Shown here one piece after another: positions 10,832-21,290 of a stretch of DNA of 64,000 bases. The translations under genes were made by a program, and so were the position numbers. Under the pieces are notes generated by a model. The model was given only the letters and a program-made list of their open reading frames with translations, had not been told where the DNA came from and searched no databases. Each line of letters starts with the position of its first letter. The stretch's first letter is position 1. Where the stretch lies: NCBI GenBank assembly GCA_027493675.1, contig JAOSKI010000045.1:1-64000 (forward strand), given 5' to 3'. This stretch comes from Microthrixaceae bacterium. Its GTDB lineage: Bacteria; Actinomycetota; Acidimicrobiia; Acidimicrobiales; Microtrichaceae.

Positions 10832-12112
10832 ATGAGTTCCAGAATCGCTGTTGTCGGAACCGGATACGTGGGTCTCACCACGGGCGCGTGCCTCTCGCAC
10901 CTGGGCCACGATGTCGTCTGCCTCGACGTCGACGAGGAGAAGGTGCAGGCACTCCAAGGGGGTCATGTTCCGATCCTGGAGGATGGCCTGGACCGGCTCG
11001 TGGTCGAGGGCCTGCACACCGACAAGCTCTCGTTCACAACCGATGTAACCAGGGCGATCCCCGGGCGGGAATTCGTCTTCCTGTGTCTGCCCACACCCCA
11101 GGCCGAGGACGGGTCGGCAGATCTGTCCTACGTCGAGAAGGCCTGTTCGCAGATCACCGACCACCTGGACAGCGGTGCGGTCGTGATCAACAAGTCCACG
11201 GTGCCCGTGGGCACCACCGCTCTGGTGGCCGCCGCACTGGGACGCTACGACATCCACGTGGTGAGCAATCCGGAGTTCCTGCGCCAGGGCACCGCGGTGC
11301 ACGACTTCTTGAACCCGGATCGGATCGTGATCGGAGCGGACGACCGCGACGTGGCACTTCGGGTCGCATCGCTGTACCTGGATCTGGCGGCTCCGTGGGT
11401 CGTGACCGACCCCGCATCCTCCGAGTTGATCAAGTACGTGGCCAACTCGTTCCTGGCCACCAAGCTGAGCTTCGTGAACTCCGTCGCGGCGGTCGCCGAA
11501 GCCGTGGGCGCCGATGTCGAGGACGTCATCCAGGGAGTAGGGCATGACCGGCGGATCGGTCACGCCTTCCTCCAACCCGGCCCCGGATGGGGTGGCAGCT
11601 GCCTGCCCAAGGACACTTCGGCTCTTGCTCACATCGCGGAATCGGCCGGCTACGAGTTCGGTCTGCTGAGATCCGCCATGGAAGTGAATGTGGCCCAGTT
11701 CGAACGCGTCGTGGCCAAGGTGGAGGACCTCGTCGGTGATCTGAAGGGCAAGCGAATCGCAGTGTGGGGGCTCACCTTCAAGGCCAACACCGACGACCTG
11801 CGTGACTCGCCGGCGCTGAAGATCGTGTCGCTACTGCTGAAAAGGGGCGCCGAGGTGCGCGCCTATGACCCGGGCATCGACCCCGGTCGCTCCGTGATGG
11901 ACGGTCTGTTGGTGGTGCCCGAGATGTTCGACGCCACAGAGGGTGCCGATGCGCTGGTCGTCCTGACCGAATGGAGCCAGTTCAGGCGTGCTGACGTCGA
12001 GCGGCTCCAGGAATCGCTGGCCAGGAGCAATGTGGTGGATGCCCGCAACCTGTTGGACCTGGACGCACTGGCACGTCGCGGATTCGCGGTGCGGTCCATC
12101 GGCAGACGCTGA
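10832..12112 (+). CDS. ugd: UDP-glucose 6-dehydrogenase
   Basis: Intact gene. Oxidises UDP-glucose twice with NAD+ to UDP-glucuronate, a precursor for acidic surface polysaccharides. N-terminal Rossmann motif RIAVVGTGYVGLTTGACLS, substrate segment NPEFLRQGTAVHDFLNPDRI, the catalytic cysteine in GWGGSCLPKDTSALAH, and the C-terminal UDP-binding domain with LTFKANTDDLRDSPAL are all present. Length, 426 aa from ATG 10832, is normal for the family. The track's earlier start at 10736 is unlikely: ATG 10832 starts right at the family N-terminus. UDP-N-acetyl-mannosamine dehydrogenases are related, but GWGGSCLPKD with this length fits Ugd better. Confidence 0.92.
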   Translation: MSSRIAVVGTGYVGLTTGACLSHLGHDVVCLDVDEEKVQALQGGHVPILEDGLDRLVVEGLHTDKLSFTTDVTRAIPGREFVFLCLPTPQAEDGSADLSYVEKACSQITDHLDSGAVVINKSTVPVGTTALVAAALGRYDIHVVSNPEFLRQGTAVHDFLNPDRIVIGADDRDVALRVASLYLDLAAPWVVTDPASSELIKYVANSFLATKLSFVNSVAAVAEAVGADVEDVIQGVGHDRRIGHAFLQPGPGWGGSCLPKDTSALAHIAESAGYEFGLLRSAMEVNVAQFERVVAKVEDLVGDLKGKRIAVWGLTFKANTDDLRDSPALKIVSLLLKRGAEVRAYDPGIDPGRSVMDGLLVVPEMFDATEGADALVVLTEWSQFRRADVERLQESLARSNVVDARNLLDLDALARRGFAVRSIGRR

Positions 12113-12143
12113 ACGCCGGAGGCGGGTGCCCCGGCCGGGTAGC

Positions 12144-13912
12144 TCAGCCTGCCTCGATCACGACCACGACATCGCCGGACCCGACGGACTGGCCGGGCTC
12201 GACGTTGACCTCGGTGACGGTGCCGTCGATGTCGGCCGCGACGTTGTTCTCCATCTTCATGGCCTCGAGCACCACGACGGTGTCACCGGCGGTGACCTCC
12301 TGGCCGACCTCCACCTCCACCTTCACGATGGTGCCCTGCATGGGAACGGCGACCTTGCCCGACCCGGCCACGACCGCGGAGCCCGCGCCGCCGCTGCGCT
12401 TGCGTTTGGGACGTGGCCTGGCGCCGCTGCCGGCGGGCGCAAGCGCGCTCTCGGGCACGTAGAGGGCCACCTCGAAACGGCGGCCGTTGACCTCCACGTC
12501 CATGTTGCGCCGGATCGTCGGCTCGGGGCCGTCGTCACCCGCTTCGGTCATCGAGGGGGCGGCGGTGATCCCGCTCAGGTCGAGCACGGTCTCCACCCAC
12601 TTGGTGGAATGCTCGACGGCCGCGAAGTCGGGGTGGCGAAGGATCGCGAGGTCGGCCGGGATGACGGTCTCTATCCCCTCCAGTTCCATCTCCTCGAGCG
12701 CGGATCATGCGGGCGATCGCAACGTCGCGGTTGCGGCCCCACACGCAGAGCTTGCCGGTGAGGTTGTCGTAGTACTGGGAGACCTCGTCGCCGGTCTCGT
12801 AGCCGCCGTCCCAGCGGGTGCCGAAGCCGCTGGGTGCGTGCAGTTTCGTGATGCGCCCCGGCGAGGGCAGGAAGGCACCCGCTGCGGTGTCCTCGGCGTT
12901 GATCCGGCACTCGATCGCATGACCGTCGATGCGGACGTCGTCTTGGCCGAACGGGAGGACTTCGCCGGCCGCGACGCGCAGCTGGAGCTCGACCAGGTCG
13001 ATGCCGGTCACGAGCTCGCTCACCGGGTGCTCAACCTGCAGGCGGGTGTTCATCTCCAGGTAGAAGAACTCCCCGTCCTCGTAGAGGAACTCGACCGTAC
13101 CGGCGTTCTCGTAGTCGCATCCCTTGGCGACGGCGACGGCTGCCTCACCCATCGCGGTGAGGGTCTCCTCGGGGATTCCCGGAGCAGGGGCCTCTTCGAT
13201 GAGCTTCTGGTGGCGGCGCTGGGCCGAGCAGTCCCGCGTCCCGAGATACACGGCGTTGCCATGCTGATCGCAGACGAGCTGGACCTCGACGTGGCGCGGC
13301 TTGACCAGATAGCGCTCCAGGTAGCACTCGTCGCGCCCGAAGTAGGCGAGCGCCTCGCGTTGCGCGGACTCCAGGGCAGCGGCTGCCTCTTCGGGTGCTG
13401 CGACGACCTTCATGCCGCGACCGCCGCCACCGTATGCCGCCTTGATCGCGACGGGATAGCCGTGCTCGTCTCCGAACGCGGTCACCTGGCCAACGTTCTC
13501 GATGAAGGTGCTGTCGCCCGGAACCCCTGTACGCCCACCTTCTCTGCGGCGTGGCGGGCGGAGATCTTGTCGCCCATCACCTCGATGGCGGCAGGAAGGG
13601 GCCCTATGAACTTCACGCCGATGTCGGTGATCGCCCGTGCGAAGTCGGCGTTCTCGGAGAAGAACCCGTATCCAGGGTGCACGGCTTCGGCGCCGCAACG
13701 CCGGATCACATCCAGGATCTTCTCGGAGTCGATGTAGGACTCCGCCGCGGTCCGACCACCAGCGAATACGCCTCGTCCGCGAGGCGTACGTGCAGCGAGT
13801 CACGGTCGAGTTCCGAGTAGACGGCCACGGTCGAGATGCCCATTTCCCTGCAGGCCCGGATGACCCGCACGGCGATCTCGCCGCGGTTTGCGATCAAAAC
13901 TTTGGAAAACAC
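12144..13912 (-). CDS. accA3: Biotin carboxylase / biotin carboxyl carrier protein (acyl-CoA carboxylase alpha chain)
   Basis: ATP-dependent carboxylation of biotin, feeding acetyl-CoA or propionyl-CoA carboxylase. Start [20 protein letters not shown] is the family signature. Then [20 protein letters not shown], the ATP-grasp loop [31 protein letters not shown]-type catalytic segment ([16 protein letters not shown]) and [20 protein letters not shown]. The C-terminal biotinyl domain carries [17 protein letters not shown] with the biotinylated Lys. Indels near 13750, 13530 and 12700 break it. About 590 aa matches actinobacterial AccA3/PccA. The beta chain is not in the window. It is divergent from birA with 16 bp between starts, a sensible pairing because BirA attaches its biotin. 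Confidence 0.9.
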
Positions 13913-13928
13913 GCTCTATCTTCTCCCC

Positions 13929-14754
13929 ATGAGCTTCACTCGCGCCAAAGCAGAGCTTTCTGGATCCCGTTTCGCGGACCTGGAGATGGCTTGCGGAGAC
14001 GGACTCGACGAACACCGATGCCCGACGGATTCTGCTGTCCGCTGCAGGTGTGCCTCCGGGCCCGAGCCGGGATGTCGTGGTGGTGGCCGACCACCAGCGT
14101 GCGGGCCGCGGTCGCCTGGGGCGTGTGTGGGAGGCACCGACAGCGGCGTCGTTGCTGATGTCGGTCGGCACCGTCGCGGATGTGCGCGACGAGGACCGTG
14201 GACTGTTGCTCACAGCCATGTCGCTGGCGGCGCTCGACGCCATCGAGGCCCAACTCGGGTTGCGTCTCATGATCAAGTGGCCCAACGACCTGGTCGCGGT
14301 GACCGGGTCCGCACCGGCGGCGCTCAAGGTCGCAGGAGTGCTTGCCGAAGCCGTCACGCTCTCCGATGGCAGGACCGGATACGTGGTGGGGATCGGGATC
14401 AACTGCAACTGGGTCCGCATCACCGGGCCGCTGGCCGACACGGCGGCGTCACTCGACATCCTGGTCGGGTCCTCGGTTGACCGCGAGGCTCTGGCGGTGG
14501 GTGTGATCAAGGGCTTCGAGGAGCGCCTCGGCGCGCTCGAAGCTCCCGGCGGCGAAGGCTCGCGGAGCCTGCTCGGAGATGCCCGGGCGCGTTCGGCGAC
14601 CCTGGGAGGCGACGTCGAGGTCCAGACGCCCGAGGGGCTGCTGCGGGGACGAGCGGTCGATCTGGACGACGATGGTGCACTGCTGGTGGACACAGGGAAC
14701 GCGGCGCCGCGGCGGATCGTGGTCGGTGACGTGGTGAGCCTGCGCCCGTCGTGA
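13929..14754 (+). CDS. birA: Biotin--[acetyl-CoA-carboxylase] ligase
   Basis: Activates biotin with ATP and attaches it to the carrier lysine of the carboxylase encoded next door. ATG 13929 starts MSFTRAKAELSGSRFADLEM; one frameshift near 13990 leads to LAETDSTNTDARRILL, the conserved ETDSTN substrate motif. DQRAGRGRLGRVWEAP-type biotin loop is present as HQRAGRGRLGRVWEA, then LMIKWPNDLVA, KVAGVLAEAV and VVGIGINCNW. The C-terminal SH3-like domain (DVEVQTPEGLLRGRAVDLDD) is present. There is no N-terminal helix-turn-helix, so it is a ligase without the repressor domain found in E. coli BirA. Length about 275 aa is normal. Confidence 0.9.
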
Positions 14755-14796
14755 GCCTGCGGTTGTCGTGGAGAGCAGGGTTGTGGGGGTGCAGGG

Positions 14797-16212
14797 TCAG
14801 GGGGTGCTGGGCCTTGGTGGTCGGTGGCGTTCTGGGCGAGCAGCAGTCTGCCGTGTGGTGATTTCTAGTACGCGTACGTCGGGGGGTGGGGTCGAGGTGG
14901 GCGTTGTGGGCTCTGGTGAGGTGTTGTTCGAGCAGGTCGGGTGGTAGGTCGTCGATGTGCAGGTGGGTGATCGTCCAGGGGTTGTGGCCGTGCACCAGAC
15001 CGTGGTGACGTCGGCACAGCAATGCTGCGTTGTCGATGTCGGTCGAACCACCCAGGTGCCAGTCGATCTCGTGGTGTGCGTCGCAGTGCGATGCCGGTTG
15101 GTCACATCCCGGGAAGATGCATCCGCCGTCGCGCACGACCAGCGCGTTGCGTTGGGCCGGGGTGAACAACCGTACGGTGCGGCCCAGGTTGAGTGGGTTG
15201 CCGCAAGCGTCGACGATCACCGGTTGGAGGTGGGCTTCGCAGATCAGTACTGCGGTGCTCACCGCGTCCGGGTTGTAGCCGTCGAGGGTGTGCACCCCGG
15301 TGGGGTTCCGTCGCGGTCAGCTCGATTGTCAGGGTTACCGACACCGCCGGTTTCTGGCTGTTCAAGTTGACCGCGGTCCTGCGACGGATCAGCTCCACGA
15401 TCGCTCTGGCCCGCAACACCCCCATGGCCGGCACCGCGAGCCCGGACGCTTCGTGTTCGCGGACCGCGGCGCGGTACTGGCGGTCGGTTTCGGTGTTGAT
15501 GATCGCTTCGATCTCCACTGCGTTGTGACCGGTCAACTCCAGTTTGAGGTGCAGGTGGCCTTCGAGGTCCCTGCCCATGGCCGCACTGTCACGGTCACCG
15601 CAGTCGGGTTCGGTGCCGTCGGCATCCAACATCGCTGCAACCTGGCGGAGGTGGGTTACGAAGACGCTGAAACGATGGAACTTCGCGAACTGCACCAACT
15701 GGTGCTCGATGGCAACAAGAGCGTCTGTGATCCGGTCGTTGCACACCCCGGCAAGCGCCAACACGTGTTCCACCGACACCAACCCCGTAGCGAGAGCCCC
15801 GGCGAACGCCTCGAAACGCTCCAGGGTACGGGCGACCTTGAGCTCACGACCCACCGTCGTGTCGCTGCTGTGGGGTGCGGTGCGCCTTCCAGCGCTTGAC
15901 ACCCAGACCGGCAGCGGCCTCGGTGGCTCCCGAGCGATCCAGACGACTCCAACGCGGTGGCCTTCAGCGCATCCAGGTGCCGCTGCAGATCCTCGAGGGC
16001 CAACACGGTGCCCATCAACGCTTCACCATCCAACGAGGCGATCTCCACCCCACCGAGAACCGCACCCAGATCGGTCATCAGGTCCTGGCGTCACGCACCG
16101 GTTCAGGGGCGCTGTCGGCGATCAGGTACTCGTTGTCCAACTGCTCACGAGCCCACACACGCCACTCACGAAGCAGCACCTCCCCGGAACGATCCTTCCC
16201 GTCATCGAACAT
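14797..16212 (-). CDS. 13E12-repeat-type DUF222/HNH endonuclease family protein
   Basis: Actinobacterial 13E12-family protein: an N-terminal DUF222 helical domain and a C-terminal HNH nuclease domain. N-terminal pieces include MFDDGKDRSGEVLLREWRVW, MTDLGAVLGGVEIASLDGEA and VSVEHVLALAGVCNDRITDA; the HNH domain shows CIFPGCDQPASHCDAHHEID and NAALLCRRHHGLVH, with the zinc-binding cysteines and the nuclease histidines. Indels near 16080, 15900 and 15300 split it. The start ATG at 16212 lies inside a perfect SOS box. The stop is taken at 14797, where the frame that avoids birA ends. This family often occurs in many near-identical copies; only one is seen here. Its cellular role is not settled. Confidence 0.85.
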
Positions 16213-16220
16213 GTGTTCGA
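16205..16220 (-). promoter_or_regulatory. SOS (LexA) box overlapping the 13E12 start codon
   Basis: The minus strand reads TCGAACACATGTTCGA. This is an exact TCGAAC-N4-GTTCGA palindrome, the consensus LexA box of mycobacteria and other actinobacteria. The ATG of the 13E12 HNH gene lies within it. LexA bound here would block transcription start directly, and DNA damage would release it. Mycobacterial 13E12 genes are known members of the SOS regulon. Confidence 0.85.
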
Positions 16221-16344
16221 TACTACCCGGGGGTGCGACACCGACCGGGCATCCGGACGGGCCGACGCAGACGAACCTGAGCCCACCCACAGGACCAAGC
16301 GGTCACCCCGCCTGATCGCTGCCGTCCGACCGGTGCGGGTTCGC

Positions 16345-17230
16345 TCAGGCGAACGCGGCGTCCCAGGCTCGCATTGCGGCAATGGTGAGCGGTCCGGGTG
16401 CCGCTCTGACCGGCACGGAGTCGACTGTGGCGATCGGTTGGACCTCGCGGCCCGTCGAGACGAGGAAGGCCTCGGTCGCTCCGCGCAGGGCGTCGATGCC
16501 CAACGCACGCTCCTCGACGGCCTCCCCGCTGCCAGTAGGGCGTCGATCAGCAGCGACCGGGTTATCCCGTCCAGACAGCCCGAACCGAGCGGAGGCGTCA
16601 CCAGGACCCCATCGTGTTCGACGAATACGTTCGTACCGGTGCCCCTCACACAGCTCCCCCGCGGGTGTTGGCGAATATCGCCTCGACGCGCCCAGTTCCC
16701 TTGCACGTGCCAGTGCCACCACGTTCTCGGCGTAGCTGGTCGACTTGACACCCGCGAAGTGCCCCGTTCTCGTTGCGTGTCCACGGTGCCACCACGACGC
16801 CGGTCGGTTCACGTGAGAGGGTCATCGCGCACGCCGTCGCCAAGAGCGTCGGCCCGGTTGTGCCCCGTTCGGACCCCGCGGGTCCGGGCCCAGCGGTCAC
16901 GGTCAGCCGCACACGGGCGATCGTCCCGGGCCCGTGGCCGTGGTGGAAGCGGCGGGCCACGTCGTGCACGGCTGCGGTCAACGTCGTTCGCGGTGGGAGG
17001 GTGAGAGCGAGCCCTGCGGCCGACCGTTCGAGGCGATCCAGGTGGGCCTCGAGAGCGAACGGCCGGCCGTCAACGGACTTGATCGTCTCGAACACACCGT
17101 CGCCGACGGTGAACCCGTGGTCGCTCCAGTGAATCCCCGCGGTGTCCGCGCCAGCCGGTCCGCCGTCGATCCAGACCACGTACTGTGCGCCCGAGGGGGA
17201 ACCGGAGGCGTAGGTGGGGGAGTCGCTCAT
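16345..17230 (-). CDS. pabC: Aminodeoxychorismate lyase (class IV aminotransferase fold)
   Basis: PLP enzyme that would release pyruvate from 4-amino-4-deoxychorismate to give p-aminobenzoate for folate. N-terminus VWIDGGPAGADTAGIHWSDH leads into GFTVGDGVFETIKSVDGRPF, the class IV signature. Further pieces are GVKSTSYAENVVALARAREL, containing the SxxYxxN stretch usual in this family, VFVEHDGVLVTPPLGSGCLD, and GITRSLLI. Indels occur near 16760, 16650 and 16530. Its ATG overlaps the pabB stop by 4 bp (ATGA), so the two are one transcription unit. The family also includes branched-chain and D-amino acid aminotransferases; the fusion-like position with pabB decides for PabC. Confidence 0.82.
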
Positions 17231-18360
17231 GACCGTGATTCTCGCGGAGTGGTTGCCGGAGCGCTCGCGACGGAGAGCAGGTTCGACGCCTTCAGCTCCG
17301 TCTCAGCCCATTCGCCGCCCGGGTCCGAATCCCATGTGATCGCCCCACCGGTGCCGAAGTTGAGTTCGTCGTCGGTGATCCAGAACGTCCGGATGGCCAC
17401 GTTCAGAGCACCGGCGGTGCGATCGGCGTCGACCCAACCGATCGCACCGCAGTAGAGGCCGCGGTCCTCGGGTTCGTGGCGGTGAATGGATTCCAGTGCG
17501 GCGAGCTTGGGTGCGCCGGTGACCGATCCCGGAGGGAACGTGGCGTCGATGCTCTCCGCCCAGCCGTGACCGGGTCGCAGCGTGCCCTCCACGGTGGATA
17601 CCAGGTGGAACAGGCCGGGATGGGCCTCCACACCGAACAGGGTCGGCACGATGACGGATCCCCATTCGCACACACGTCCCAGGTCGTTGCGCACGAGATC
17701 GACGATCATCACGTTCTCGGCCCGGTCCTTGTCGAGGAACCCCTCGGGTGTGGCGGCGGTTCCCTTGATGGGCGAGGACCGGACCCGGTTCCCGTCGCGG
17801 GCCAGGAACAGCTCCGGGGACGCGCTGGCGACAGCGATGCCGGCCGCCGGAATCCGAACCACGGCGGAGTACGGCGCGGGGTTGCCCTGCGCGAGAGCGG
17901 CGCCCAGTGCCGCGATGTCGGAGCCCGCGTGCGTATCGAAGCGTTGCCTTGGCCGCCCCGGTCGGTCGAGGGGGGCGCGCAGGCGGCGGGTGAGGTTCAC
18001 CTGGTACACCTCGCCTGCGGCGATCTCGGAGCGGATCCCGCCCACGGCCCGCTCGAATCCGTTGCGATCCAGGCTCGTGGTCCAGTCGTGCGGCGCCGGC
18101 CCCTTCCACGGTGCTCCGGGCCAAGGGCGTGCGGGTTGCACCGTCGCGAACCGGCCACAGCATGGCTCCCCCTCGAACGGCAGCACCACCGCCCAGAACC
18201 CCGAGGAGTCGAGAGCCGCCAGGTCGCTGGTGATGTCGACGAGGTCGGTGCAGAGTCGCCCGCCCACTACGGCGAGCGCCCCGGCGCGAACAGTGCTCCT
18301 GAAGGGCCGATCCACAGTGGGATCCTTCCACGGGGAGACGCCCCGACGGAATGGGAACAC
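17227..18360 (-). CDS. pabB: Aminodeoxychorismate synthase component I
   Basis: Intact 377 aa. Converts chorismate and ammonia to 4-amino-4-deoxychorismate, the first step to p-aminobenzoate and folate. Seen: GEVYQVNLTRRLRAPL, ASASPELFLARDGNRVRSSP followed by IKGTAATPEGFLDKDRAENV, MIVDLVRNDLGRV, ATFPPGSVTGAPKLAALESI and a C-terminal GTGGAITWDSDPGGEWAE. These are the active-site segments of the chorismate-binding family; PIKGTA with Lys matches PabB rather than TrpE, which has a different residue there. The glutamine amidotransferase partner PabA is not in the window. The N-terminal domain is short compared with TrpE. It is divergent from the LCP gene. Confidence 0.88.
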   Translation of the reverse strand: MFPFRRGVSPWKDPTVDRPFRSTVRAGALAVVGGRLCTDLVDITSDLAALDSSGFWAVVLPFEGEPCCGRFATVQPARPWPGAPWKGPAPHDWTTSLDRNGFERAVGGIRSEIAAGEVYQVNLTRRLRAPLDRPGRPRQRFDTHAGSDIAALGAALAQGNPAPYSAVVRIPAAGIAVASASPELFLARDGNRVRSSPIKGTAATPEGFLDKDRAENVMIVDLVRNDLGRVCEWGSVIVPTLFGVEAHPGLFHLVSTVEGTLRPGHGWAESIDATFPPGSVTGAPKLAALESIHRHEPEDRGLYCGAIGWVDADRTAGALNVAIRTFWITDDELNFGTGGAITWDSDPGGEWAETELKASNLLSVASAPATTPRESRS

Positions 18361-18456
18361 CGCCTTTGGTCACAGCTCGGATGCCTCCGCCCGCTCGGTT
18401 GCTGCGTCGGCTCACGTGGCGCTGGTCAGGCGCCACCCGCTGCTAGCGTCGAGCAT

Positions 18457-20037
18457 GTGGGAACCGGCGGCAAAGTCCGGCGCACCTGGCCCCAGAGATT
18501 CCTCGTCGGGTTCAACGCGCTTCTGGTGGTTGCGTGCCTCGCCGCGGCCGGAGCCCTCCACACGTTCTCAGAGAAGCTGTCCTCGGTGGAGACCATCGCC
18601 ATCGACTCGGCCACCGCGGCACCGCTCGACCCTGGAGAGACCCGCAACATCCTGATCGTCGGAACGGACTCGGCGGCGAACCTGGATGAGGACGATCCCG
18701 TGAACGCCGGGCGGCAGGGCGAGAACCTGGCCGATGTGATCATGATCATGCGGATCAACCCCGAGGACGGTACCGCTCGGCTGCTGTCGATCCCCCGCGA
18801 CACCAGGGTCGCGATGGCCCCGACGGGCAACATGGGCAAGATCAACAGCCTGCTGACCGGGGTGGATGGCCCACGGAACCTGATCAACACGATCCGGCGC
18901 AACTTCGGGATCTCGATCGACAACTACATCCAGGTGGATTTCGCCGGCTTCAAGGACCTGGTGGGCCAACTCGGCGGAGTGCCCGTCTACTTCGCTGCGC
19001 CGGTACGTGACAAGAACTCGGGACTTCTGGTGTCCGAGGCCGGGTGTGTGGTGTTGGGACCTGCCGAGGCACTGGCGTATGCCAGAGCCAGGCATTTCCA
19101 GTACCAGGACTCCGATGGGCGTTGGCGATACGACCAGACCGGCGACCTCGGACGCATCACCCGCCAGCAGGACTTCATCAAGCGCGCCATGCGACGGGCA
19201 TCGGAGGCAGGGATCCGCAATCCGGGAACCGCAATCGGGATCGTGGACGCGGCGGTCGACTCCGTCACGATCGACGACACCCTCACCACCGGGATGATCA
19301 TGGAGCTGGTGTCGGTGTTCCGCACGTTCAACCCAGACGACCTCGAGACCCAGCAGGTCCCCACCGCGGGTGAGATGGCGGGGAGGTCTCATACCAGGAG
19401 GTGATCTGGGACGAGACGATTCCCATGCTGCTCGCGTACTGGGGCTTCGACGCGGGTGCCGAGCTCTCGCCGGGGACATCGTGGTCGATGTGCAGGGGCG
19501 CAGGACAAGTCTGCTGCGACGGACCTCCTCGCCATGGCGCTCGACACCGCCGGATTCGACGCAGAGGTGGACTCGGCCCGCAATACCCCAGAGGTGACCA
19601 CCATCACCTTCGGGGACGCCGGCTTCGATGCGGCGTTGACCCTCGCAGGGCATCTCGAGGGTGAGCTCGAGCTTGAGTACGACGACGAGATCGTGGGGCC
19701 TCGCCTGGAGGTCGCTCTCGGCGACACCCCGATAGCGATCCGCTCCGAGCCGATCCCGCCCGATGACCTGCCCGCCGAGTTGACGACTCCTCCGCAGGAC
19801 TACCAGGAGGCCACCGAGGAGGCTCAGGCGGATCTGGCTGATTCGGAGGAGGCTTCTTCGCAGGAGGACGGGGAACTGGGGGAGACGCCTGCTGCGGGCG
19901 TGGAGCCTGGCTCCGAGGACACCACGACAACCCTGCCGGTCGACGACGACCCCGGGTTCGTGCAGGCCGCAGAGGCCGAGGGTGCTCCACCCGGGATAGT
20001 GCCCACGGATCCCAAGAAGGCAGCGGCCTGTCGCTAG
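18457..20037 (+). CDS. LytR-CpsA-Psr (LCP) family glycopolymer ligase
   Basis: Membrane-anchored enzyme that moves a lipid-linked glycopolymer onto peptidoglycan outside the cell. GTG 18457; N-terminal anchor FLVGFNALLVVACLAAAGAL; LCP core with NILIVGTDSAANLD, DVIMIMRINPEDGTARLLSI then PRDTRVAM, KINSLLTGVDGPRNLINTI, DLVGQLGGVPVYF and EALAYARARHFQYQ. After frameshifts near 19385-19500 comes a LytR_C domain (DLLAMALDTAGFDAEVDSAR) and a long acidic Thr/Glu tail. A hairpin with 7 bp arms (GTGGCGC/GCGCCAC, 18416-18436) lies just upstream. It faces the glycan gene cluster, which likely makes its substrate, as cpsA-like Rv3267 does in M. tuberculosis. Confidence 0.88.
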
Positions 20038-20090
20038 ACGGCCCTGTCGCTGGACGGCCCTGTCGCTGGACGGCCCTGTCGCTGGACGGG
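20027..20090. repeat. 16-bp tandem repeat, four copies, over the LCP stop codon
   Basis: Four units of CCTGTCGCTGGACGGC. The first copy has A instead of G (CGCTAGACG), which creates the TAG stop of the LCP gene; the other three read TGG in the same register. Confidence 0.9.
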
Positions 20091-20184
20091 AGTGGGAAGG
20101 TCCTGCCTGCCGGTCTCTCCGGTTGCAGCCACCGCGTCCACAGGTCGCTGGTCAGATGGGTCGCCTCGCCTGTGGATCCACCCG

Positions 20185-21144
20185 TCAGTGCGTACGTGCC
20201 TCGGCGATCACGCGGTTCGCCCGGTACCACTCGATCGTGCGGCGCAGGCCCTCGCGGAAGTCCACCTCGGCGACGAATCCGAACGAGTCACGAGCCCTGC
20301 TCGGGTCCACCCGGCGTCGCGGTTGACCGTCGGGTTTGGTCGTGTCCCATCGCACCTCACCGCTGAAGCCGACCTCGTCGGTGATGATGTCCACGAGGTC
20401 CCGGATCGGCATCTCCTCGTCCGTACCCAGGTTGACCGGCTCAGCCTGGTCGTAGTGCTCCGTCGCCAGCAGCACGCCGCGGGCCGCGTCGTCGACGTAG
20501 AGGAACTCGCGACTCGCCGAGCCGGTGCCCCAGACCTCGATGTGGTCGGCACCTGACTCCTGGGCGTCGACGCACTTCTTGATGAGGGCGGGGATGACGT
20601 GGCTGACCGCCGGGTTGAACTTGTCGCCCGGGCCGTAGAGGTTGGTCGGCATCAGGTAGATGGCGGACTGCCCGTACTGGGCGCGGTTGGCCTGCATCTG
20701 GGTGAGCTGCGCGAGCTTGGCCACACCGTAGGGAGCGTTGGTCTCCTCGGGGTAGCCGTGCCACAGCGACTCCTCGTGGAACGGCACAGGCGTGTGCTTC
20801 GGTACGAGCAGATCGTGCCCAGCATCACTGTCTTGGGAACCCCGTGGAGTCGTGCAGCCTCCAGGACGAAGGTGCCCATGAGCAGGTTGTCCAGGTACAG
20901 GTCGGCCGGCCGCTCACGGTTGGCGCCTATGCCTCCGACACTGGCTGCGAGGTGGATGATCACATCGGGCGCAAGGGACTCGACGAGAGCCTCGGTGGCC
21001 GGTCGGTCGCGCAGGTCCACTTCCGTGGACGTCGGCGTGGACACCCTGCCCACGCCGCACTCCCGCAGGCCCGCCAGCACCGCGGTCCCGGAAACCCCCG
21101 CCGCCGGTGACCAGCACGTGCTTGTCGGAGAAGAAGCTGCTCAT
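20185..21144 (-). CDS. fcl: GDP-L-fucose synthase
   Basis: Bifunctional epimerase/reductase turning GDP-4-keto-6-deoxy-mannose into GDP-L-fucose. Start MSSFFSDKHVLVTGGGGF gives the NADPH-binding Rossmann turn; DVIIHLAASVGGIGANRERP is typical of Fcl (the GGI-x-AN segment). The catalytic region PYGVAKLAQLTQMQANRAQY contains the Tyr-x3-Lys pair, and LMPTNLYGPGDKFNPAVSHV, EVWGTGSASREFLYVDDAAR follow as in WcaG. Two indels, near 21090 and 20800, interrupt it. About 315 aa, the family length. Its substrate comes from Gmd at 29.6 kb. It is transcribed away from the three GT4 genes. Confidence 0.9.
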
Positions 21145-21290
21145 CGCCCGAGACGCTACAGCCACCGTCACGCCCGGTCGGCACCAGTGACGCGCCGGTC
21201 GTGGATCCATGCGGCGAAGTCGGTCCTGCCCGCTGCACCTCGGGTGTGGGTGGCCGAGCCCGCCGTTGCGGCGTGGGACAATGTGAACCG

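Noticed and set aside
17476-18456. 642 aa plus-strand start for the LCP protein
   Set aside because: The first 327 codons are antisense to pabB. GTG 18457 gives the proper membrane anchor and the usual LCP length.
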